A DNA stretch of 64,000 bases, taken from assembly GCA_037783415.1 (NCBI GenBank), contig JAZGTN010000064.1, forward strand, positions 930,001 through 994,000, written 5' to 3'. This DNA comes from Leptasterias polaris. Its lineage: Eukaryota > Echinodermata > Asteroidea > Forcipulatida > Asteriidae. Shown piece after piece: positions 25,101 to 34,100 of this stretch. The notes beneath the pieces were generated by a model. It was not told the DNA's origin and did not search any database. It saw nothing but the letters and a program-made list of their open reading frames with translations. The position numbers were made by a program, and so were the translations under genes. Within the stretch, counting starts at the first letter, position 1. Each line of letters begins with the position of its first letter.

Positions 25101-28100
25101 CTTTGCTGCAACAGTAAACATACATGTATTACGGTCAAACCGTACCATGAATGAAGTGGGGAAAGACTGAAAGAAGTCTACAGATATCAATTGAACGCGC
25201 TGCATGCACATGGAAGAAACAAATCAACGCATATTGGGCCGGCCGCTGCCGGGCGGCAATTTATTACGAACGGAAGCGTGTAAACTTACAATTTCTTATA
25301 AGACCAAGAAGAGGGATTAGCGAGATCCAAATGTATACCCCAACAACTCGCCCCCAAATTTTATATCAAATTCACATTGAACTCGAAGACCACAAATTTG
25401 AAAGGGAAAAAACCGGAATTCCGGTTTAAACCGGAAGATTCTCATGCCTGGTAAGACAGAGATGAAAATGTCAGTTGAGGATGTAAGACGAAACTCTGCT
25501 TATTACTGATTTCCTGCTTTCCTATTCATTTTGGGGGCTGTCTGTGAAGGTTGTCCCCATTATGAACACGACTTTTACACCAACTTATGTTGTTCTAGCA
25601 ATTACAGCTAAACTACAAAACATTATTAGCTGAAAGGTTTTCATCTCAAATCAAACAGACGATTTGTACATGAAATTTGTTCAACAGACCCAAGTAAATA
25701 ATCAATAACCTTATGGATTACTTCAGCTGTAATCAATCATATTTCTCCCTCATGTAGAGTGAATGCATCCATTCAAAGGCCAGTCAATGAGTTGGACAAC
25801 ATGGCTGATCTGTACATGAATAACCTAGAGCAAGAGTGTGACTCCACAAGCTTTGATTTGGCAAGGGTAAGTCTATATATGGTGCTGACCTGAGTCCAAG
25901 TTAGCTCATGAGTGATCAAGTGAATGTACATGTACAGTGATAATTAGGATATGTACTTCCTCTTCAGTATAGATGGATTGCACGTGAAGTCAGTGACCAC
26001 CATCTTTGATGAAAAACAGTGGACGCGTCTACGCGCTGCGCACAACTCTTAGCGTGCACGTTTCATCAACGATGGCGGCCAATGCAAGGGGTCTATTGCC
26101 CTCTCTACAATGTACCATTAGCAATCAAAGAGATTTGTTATATACAGATGGTGCACTCTTCTTTGTCCTCAGATATCTGTACATGGCATCTGGGCCATTA
26201 ACAACATGCTTCCTCCATTGATTGATGAAGAGGCTGAAATCCTAGATGAGAATGGTGAAGCAACAAAACCAATCCGTACGTCACCTGTCAGAGTGCCCGG
26301 TAACTTGGATGTCCACTCCTGTCTGATGTTCCTAGAGGGCTTGTATGGTCAGTGGTTATCACCAATGGCTGTCCCACGGACTCCACTAATGCTGATATGT
26401 GAGACTGTCAAGTCGGTTAGTCTTTTATGTGTATCACACTCTGTATAGTCTTTCTTTATATGTTTTGAACTTTTGTGTGACCATGAAGCACATGAAAACA
26501 GCACACAAGCACCTCAACTTGTATGGAAACCTCAACTGTCTGCATTCTAAAGTAGATGTATGACCTTAATAACCACTGAGGCTGTCTGTTGATTAGGATT
26601 TAGCTCAAGTCCTGCCATTAGCAATGTTAGAACACTCGTTCTCGTGCTTTGGGTGGGGGGGGGGGTACTTCTGTACAAGAGGAAAATAATGTGTTAAAGT
26701 AGTGGAACATTTAGGGGCGGGGGCACCCTCTGCCCCTATATCGGGCATGGTTTGTGAAAATCAAAACCCAATATTCTACATTTTTATGTGACGATAGTTG
26801 ACCCTTTCATTCCTATTTTGGGGGAAATAACAATAGTATTCACAGAGCATGTGCCACTTGTTTATATCAAAGTTGCACTCTTTTGAAATTTGCCCAGCGG
26901 TGTGCACGCTATATTATTCTTTTTCATAAAATTTGTTTAAGAAGTGATGTTAAAGAATACACTTAAATGTTTTTGTTTCACTTTGACATTGGAGGGCGTA
27001 TGGTTTGTACATGTTCTAACCCTTTAAATAGCACTTTGGGTGTCTATTACCGGTAATAAAAGTTGCAGGCTACTTGGACTTGGCCTATAAAGCACTTGAG
27101 AACTTGATACTTGGATTTTAGGATTTGACTCCCTGACTCATGAAGAAGATGAAGTTACTTTTTTCACCCTTCTTCTACACCAGGTATTAGTGATATCAGA
27201 TGTGTTTACACAGCGAGCGCAGTATGAGTGGATGTTTGACACACTCCTTGAAGTCAATAAGAACCATCCTGTAGAAGATGAGCTTGTTACCCAATATGCT
27301 GTGCCTGGAATATGTAAAGCTGCAGCCATCCTAGGCCTGGTAAGTACTAATTACTTACATAGATTACAATCAAACTGACTTTACACACATTTGCTCACAT
27401 AGGCCTCATTCAGACAACGTACTAGAGTTAGACCCAAACCGGTTTAACTTTATGAGCAGGGGGGGGGGGGGGGGGCAGTCGTAAAAATAAAACTACCTTG
27501 CATTCACTTCAGACAGCTCAAAGTTAAACCTGATATGGTTTATCTTTGGTTTTAAGAGGTCAAACAGCACCGTGACCCAACACAACAACATCCGTTTTTT
27601 CACAAAAGCACACGCACGGCCCTGTCTAAATAGTGTATACTACTGCCAGTGAATGCTACTTTCAAATTTTGCATTGAGTTTTATATTTTTAACAGGATTT
27701 TCAGAACAGAGTGGGTGTTAAATACCTCACATTTTTTTATTGCCTTTTTTTCCAATGTCATGATGCCATCCGATGATCGTCCCGAAGTGTCACAATGCAT
27801 AGTTTCGTCGTGTTCGTCCCCCATCCATCCATTTGATTTTTTTTCACAGGATATCAGCACTACAAACACTGAAAAATAATTTCCCCTGTTTGAACTCCTT
27901 TACACGGCCATTTTCGATGATATTCTTCCTTGTATTTCTGCTGGCATTTCCACGTCTTTGTGGTCATGACTTTCAAAGTTTGTTTTCACAATCAACTTCG
28001 TTGTGGATCGATGTACTCATGTAGTGACTGCAGGTATACAGAGCACGTGCGTGAAGGTATTTCTGCCAGGCACCCAATAACGAATTTTCCTATTGGTTGA

Positions 28101-31100
28101 TGAGTAGGACGTGGATATTAGCCAATAGGAAAACTCGTTATGAGCTACATGTTTTAATAGGGGGAAAATGGCAACCTGGGATCAGAGATTATATACGTGC
28201 TGGGATATTTATGTCGGGATTTGTAAAATTCCTGGATCCGGTCATTTTGTTTATTGACGTGATGATTTTTCAAGCAAGAATCAACTGACATGGCTGAAAA
28301 TGAAGCATTATTATACACGTACATGTATTTAGAGAGATATTGGCGAAAACAGACCTAAATAACGGTTGAGAAAGACAGAAATAACCAGAACGAAAGACGC
28401 ATGCTTTCTCTCATTTCAACGTGTTCGCTGAGGCAGTGTTTGTAGGCATATTACTTAGCGACCTTACACACAACAGGTCAGCGGTCATCCGTTGTGAGTT
28501 AAACCGGATGTGGTAATTTGTATTCTGTTCACACGCAGTGTTAAGAGATAAACCCGAAGTGGTTTAGCGTTAAACCACCCTCGCCGACAAGGTTTTGCTC
28601 ATTTTTGCTTACACTTACTTTGCTTATCAGCTTAATGACTGAGCACTGGACATTTTTTCTCCATGAAGATTGAAAACGACATTAAAAGTTTAAGTGACAT
28701 ATAATTATTTTTCATCAAGGAAACTAAACCTTAAACCCTTTTTGAAATAAGTACTCCTAAAACAAACTATTAATAACTACATGTTTTGGTATGACCCTAT
28801 TATATTGTGGGTGTTTTCATTATCTGACAACTACTAATTAAGAAACACTTTATTAAAAACATGTTTCTCTTTTGCCATTAAGCTTGAAATATCCCACATT
28901 GGAAACATTTGGTGATTGTTTAAGTTGGAGGAAGTTAAAACATTGTCCCTATTTGTGATTGACTTGTCAATGACTTGTTTTAATTAGGAGAAGGACTTGT
29001 CTGAGAAGGTGAGTAAGCTTCTGGAAGTCACACTGCGTAGTACGCATCTACCTAGCCGTGTAGGTGCCCTGTATGGAGCCCTCTACATTCTAGAGTCAGA
29101 TGCTGTGGAAGAAATCAATGTCTTTATCCCTGTGGTGTCTGACTATGTGGCTCGGAACCTTCACTACAACTCACAGTAAGTGCAAACATTAGGGTTATGA
29201 TCATTAACCCTTTAGTCACTGTTCCGCCCGAAACCGCCCAGCCATTTACTCACTGGACCGCCCAAAACTGCCCGAGATTAAACAACACTTTGTATCTTGG
29301 GTTTTACACATGCTAGCGGGTTGCAGCAAACAGCCGTCGAAAGAGCGTGATCTAAAGATTGCGCCAGTCTAAAAATATCCCGTGGTCACCATTGACAAAA
29401 ACCAAGTAATCTCCTTCCAAAGGTTCAAAGGTCGGAAATCTAGCACAGGACGTGTCAATGCTTCTGTGTGTGTGCGTACCGTATCGTATGTACAATGCAT
29501 TACACGCACACACGCACTATAATGTATACTACGAAAGCGACGATGTTTCGCTGGGCTTTCGCCATGTTTTTCACACATTATTGAAAGGAGTTTACATTGT
29601 AGAGGAAATTTATTGTTATCCATAAGTAATATAGACAAGATTGTTCATTTCTAAAGGTATGTTTTGATATTATTTCAATCACTTTGTCAACATTTTGTTC
29701 TTGTTTGAAACGATAGCAAAGTTGAAAAAGTTGTGTGCACAACTTTCCGTGAAACACTGACGCTAACGCACAACTTTCCGTGAAACACTGACGCTAACGT
29801 AATGCAAACTAACAGTTGTCTATTTTCATTGGTGTGTCAACATATTTACAATCTGAAAGCTTCAATTCAGTAAAAGCAAATACATATATGTGTGAATCAT
29901 TCGAAAGATAATTTTATCCTCTACAAAATAAACCAAACTTGTAATACAAAAAAATAATTACAATGGAAGTTATGATACGACTTCCAGATAGTGCATTAAT
30001 TCGATGACTTTTCCCCGCCCTGCTCAGTGAGTACATGACTTTGTTGAATTTGCTCGTAAGTGCTAAAGGGTTAACAATAAACTCCAAATCTTTAACTTAC
30101 ATTATGTTATACTCTACCATCTACCATCTGACTTTTGTGCTGCTAGATGGCTTGAAACTTACCCTAGACTATTGGGATGCTAGATGGCTGGAAACTTACC
30201 CTAGACTATTGGGATGCTAGATGGCTGGAAACTTACCCTAGACTATTGGGATGCTAGATGGCTTGAAACTTACCCTAGACTATTGGGATGCTAGATGGCT
30301 GGAAACTTACCCTAGACTATTGGGATGCTAGATGGCTGGAAACTTACCCTAGACTATTGGGATGCTAGATGGCTGGAAACTTACCCTAGACTATTGGGAT
30401 GCTAGATGGCTTGAAACTTACCCTAGACTATTGGGATGCTAGATGGCTGGAAACTTACCCTAGACTATTGGGATGTTAGATGGCTGGAAACTTACCCTAG
30501 ACTATTGGGATGCTAGATGGCTGGAAACTTACCCTAGACTATTGGGATGCTAGATGGCTGGAAACTTACCCTAGACTATTGGGATGCTAGATGGCTGGAA
30601 ACTTACCCTAGACTATTGGGATGCTAGATGGCTGGAAACTTACCCTAGACTATTGGGATGCTAGATGGCTTGAAACTTACCCCAGACTATTGGGATGCTA
30701 GATGGCTTGAAACTTACCCTTAACTATTGGGATTCTAGATGGCTTGAAACTTGCCCTAGACTATTGGGATGCTAGATGGCTTGAAACTGTTGAACAAACT
30801 GTTCTGTCGTGCAATAACTGATGGTGCCATGTTGTCCATTTTCTATTCAATTTCATCAGGTATCAGATTGAGGCTGGACTCTACAAAAGTATGGTATTTT
30901 TAATGCAAAAGCTGCAGTTAAGTAGATTGTGTTTACATGGCAAACCACAACACAAATTCACAAGACATAAGGTTTAAATTTTTGACTTTTTCAAACTCTT
31001 AGATACTGTAGTCCAATGATTTGTTTGTATTGTTTAGTTGCAGTAGTCTTGCAAGTCAACATCACACTTTGGCTATGTTGACATTAGCCTTCTATGTCAT

Positions 31101-34100
31101 CGAGTATTATTACAACTTCATCAAAAGTACTGACTTCACAAGGGCCATTATGCAGGTGGGTAACAAGTTACAAAAATTGTAAAATAAAACTAGTATTTTC
31201 TCAACAATAACAGATCACCAGTCAAATTGATAGTTTTCCAGCTGAACCAATGTATGTATATAGGTTTCCAGCTTACCAATAAAATTGATGAGCAATATTT
31301 TCTGCACCTCCTTTGACACACCTTGCTCTACTGTTTTTAACATGTAAAGTAGAATGGTTCTGCCTGCAGAAACAGGCTGCCAGCAGAAAGGTTGTTTGAT
31401 ATTTTTGAATTTGCTGAGAGGATAGAAAATGTAATTTCATATTGCACCTTAAAAACCTGAATATGAAGTTGATTGATTGGTTTTGTTGATGCAAGCAGAG
31501 CTGTATATCTATGGCATCAATGAGTGATGGAGCTACTTCACCTTGTGTCTACCAGGCCATCATGAGAGGATTGGAAAGACTACTCCTCTCTGGTTTACTC
31601 TCAACTCAAGAGGCTGAGGTGCTAACCAAGCTCAGTATGGACAGGTAAAATGCTTTATTCAAACATGCCATATTCAAAACTTACAAAGGTACATTACAAT
31701 GAATTACATCTTACAAAAATCAGGAGCTTACAATATTGATTGCAAAAGTGTAAATAAGTATATAAACTCTGTGACTCTCCTGTTAATTACTCAAAAAAAA
31801 AAAGATAAGATGTGATATTCTCAGATATGGTCAATTTCCATTAACATTTCATGGGAAGTTTTCAAATTTGAGGGCTTGGGCAAACAGTAGGTCATCAAGT
31901 GGTAAGGTTTATTTTGGTAGTGATGAGAACATTTACCAGGACAGAGGATGGTTTGGTTTCCTCTAACACAGGTTGTGTATGCCATCTCCTCTTCATGCTA
32001 TGTCAGCATTGGGACTGCTGTTAACGAGTATGTACACTCAAAAGGAAAAACAAACTCAAAGAACTGACTGCCAATCAGAAAGAGACTGTGAGTCACATGA
32101 CCCTGAGAGTCAGGTGATGGCGATGGAAAGGATTTCAGTTTTGTTTGATAGGTGAGTGACATTGTTTAGTTCTCTTGTATTGGTTTGTTGGTGGCACACA
32201 TATTACTTGTTGGCTGTTTTACACATATCACTCCTGGGTTTTATTATGCATTATTCTGTCATAAAACTATTGGGTTAGCACTGCATGGATTGTAGCAAAA
32301 GCACTCGACGAAGAATATGGACTCTTTGTATGGAACGTATCTTACTTATTATCAAACCTTCATATTTTCGCTAACTACATCATATCGGATCCCACGGGAT
32401 TGATTTGCCTGTAGATTTTTTTTTCACAGAACTCGGGTAAGTACTGAGTATTCAGTGCTTAACACACATCGATGTATAAGGGCAAAAACCAAATTATATT
32501 CTTTATCCCCAATGCAAAAATTAACATCTATTACATCATGTCAGTTGTTCAGTGTGATTGGAAATTTAAAGTAGGTTTGTAAACAATTGCTGTTCACTCT
32601 GCCATGTTTTGATAAAAACTTGTTTTCTAGGATCTAAAAGACCCATACTGTACTGGGGCAGATTTCACAAAGGGCCAAGATTGATCTTTTCTTCGAATCA
32701 ATTGTAATTGTTAAGCAAAGTGTGATGTCACAATACAAATCACTATTGTAATACTGGCAACTCGTCTTAAAATGAATCATGTTTTTTGTGTGAAATCAAG
32801 CCCATACCATTTGAGAAGGGATTGTGTCACCAAAGCAAACTTGTTGCATGTTTATAACACCCCATGCTTAGTAGATTCTGCATTATGATTGGTTAAGAGC
32901 ACGCCACATGATATGACTTATTTTTCTAGAAAGCCACTCAGACATGACAAACTATACCCATAGCAACCAATGTACTACACCCATAGCAAATATTGTATTA
33001 TACCCATGGCAACCATTGTATTATACCCATGGCAACCATTGTACTATACTCTTGCAACCAGTGTACTATACCCATAGCAACCAGTGTACTATATCTGTAG
33101 CAACGTCAGCTACTTGTTACTGAGACATCTATGTGGGTGTATCAGATGAGGTGTTATAAAACAATATTGCCTGCTTTTACTCATACTATGATTAAAACCA
33201 AGACTCCCTTGGTGCTCCCCATCGTGAAAATAGAACACTCCGGGGACCACCTCAGGAGTTGTAGTTTTTGCCATGGGACTCAAAGTAGTCAGTTGTTCAC
33301 TATTCACACCTATTGAAAAATAAATTAGGATGGAGTCATCATGTTGATACATCAGCACAACACAGGGTCAACATCACATATATAAACGGGATGTTAAAGA
33401 CATCTAATGAAGACACTTGTTTGTATTTCTACATAGAATACGGAAGGGTTACCCAAGCGAGGCTCGTGCTGTGGCCCAGATTCTTCCAGCATGTGTTAGT
33501 GATTTCTTCTCATTGCAAGATGTTATGAATAAGGTGATAGGAGAGTTTCTGTCCAATCAGCAACCTCATCCCCAGCTCATGGCTACTGTGGTGTTCAAGG
33601 TAAACTAACAAAAAGCATAAAGTGTAGTTCAGAAAACAATCACCAAGATTTGATGGTAGCTGTGCATTCACATCTGGTTTATATTGTCTGCACTGGTCTG
33701 CTTAAAAGGAGTTAAAAGTAGTGTAAGTGTATGGTAACATTGCACATATCTGAAAATGGTGCATATATGTACCTTGTTGCAGGCACACTGTTTTGGCTGT
33801 TGTGTACTGACCTAGGAAATTGCAGGGTTGTTTACAGAGGATTTGGAGTAGTGTGGTTTATTTAATCAGATTGTAAGTCCAACCAACAACTCCTACATTT
33901 GATTATGTCCATTTAGGTGTTTGGTAGTTTACATAGTCAGGGCCAGCCACAAGGAGTACGAGACTGGGTTATGCTGTCCCTCTCTAACTTCACACAGCGT
34001 ACACCAGTTGCCATGGCAATATGGAGTTTGACCTGCTTTTTCATCAGTGCTTCTACCAACCCATGGATTCGAGCTCTGTATCCTTTTGTAATATCATTAT

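Noticed and set aside
26640..26665. G-runs (also 27458 and 13330) as functional quadruplexes
   Set aside because: Single homopolymer runs in introns; no arrangement beyond chance or slippage.
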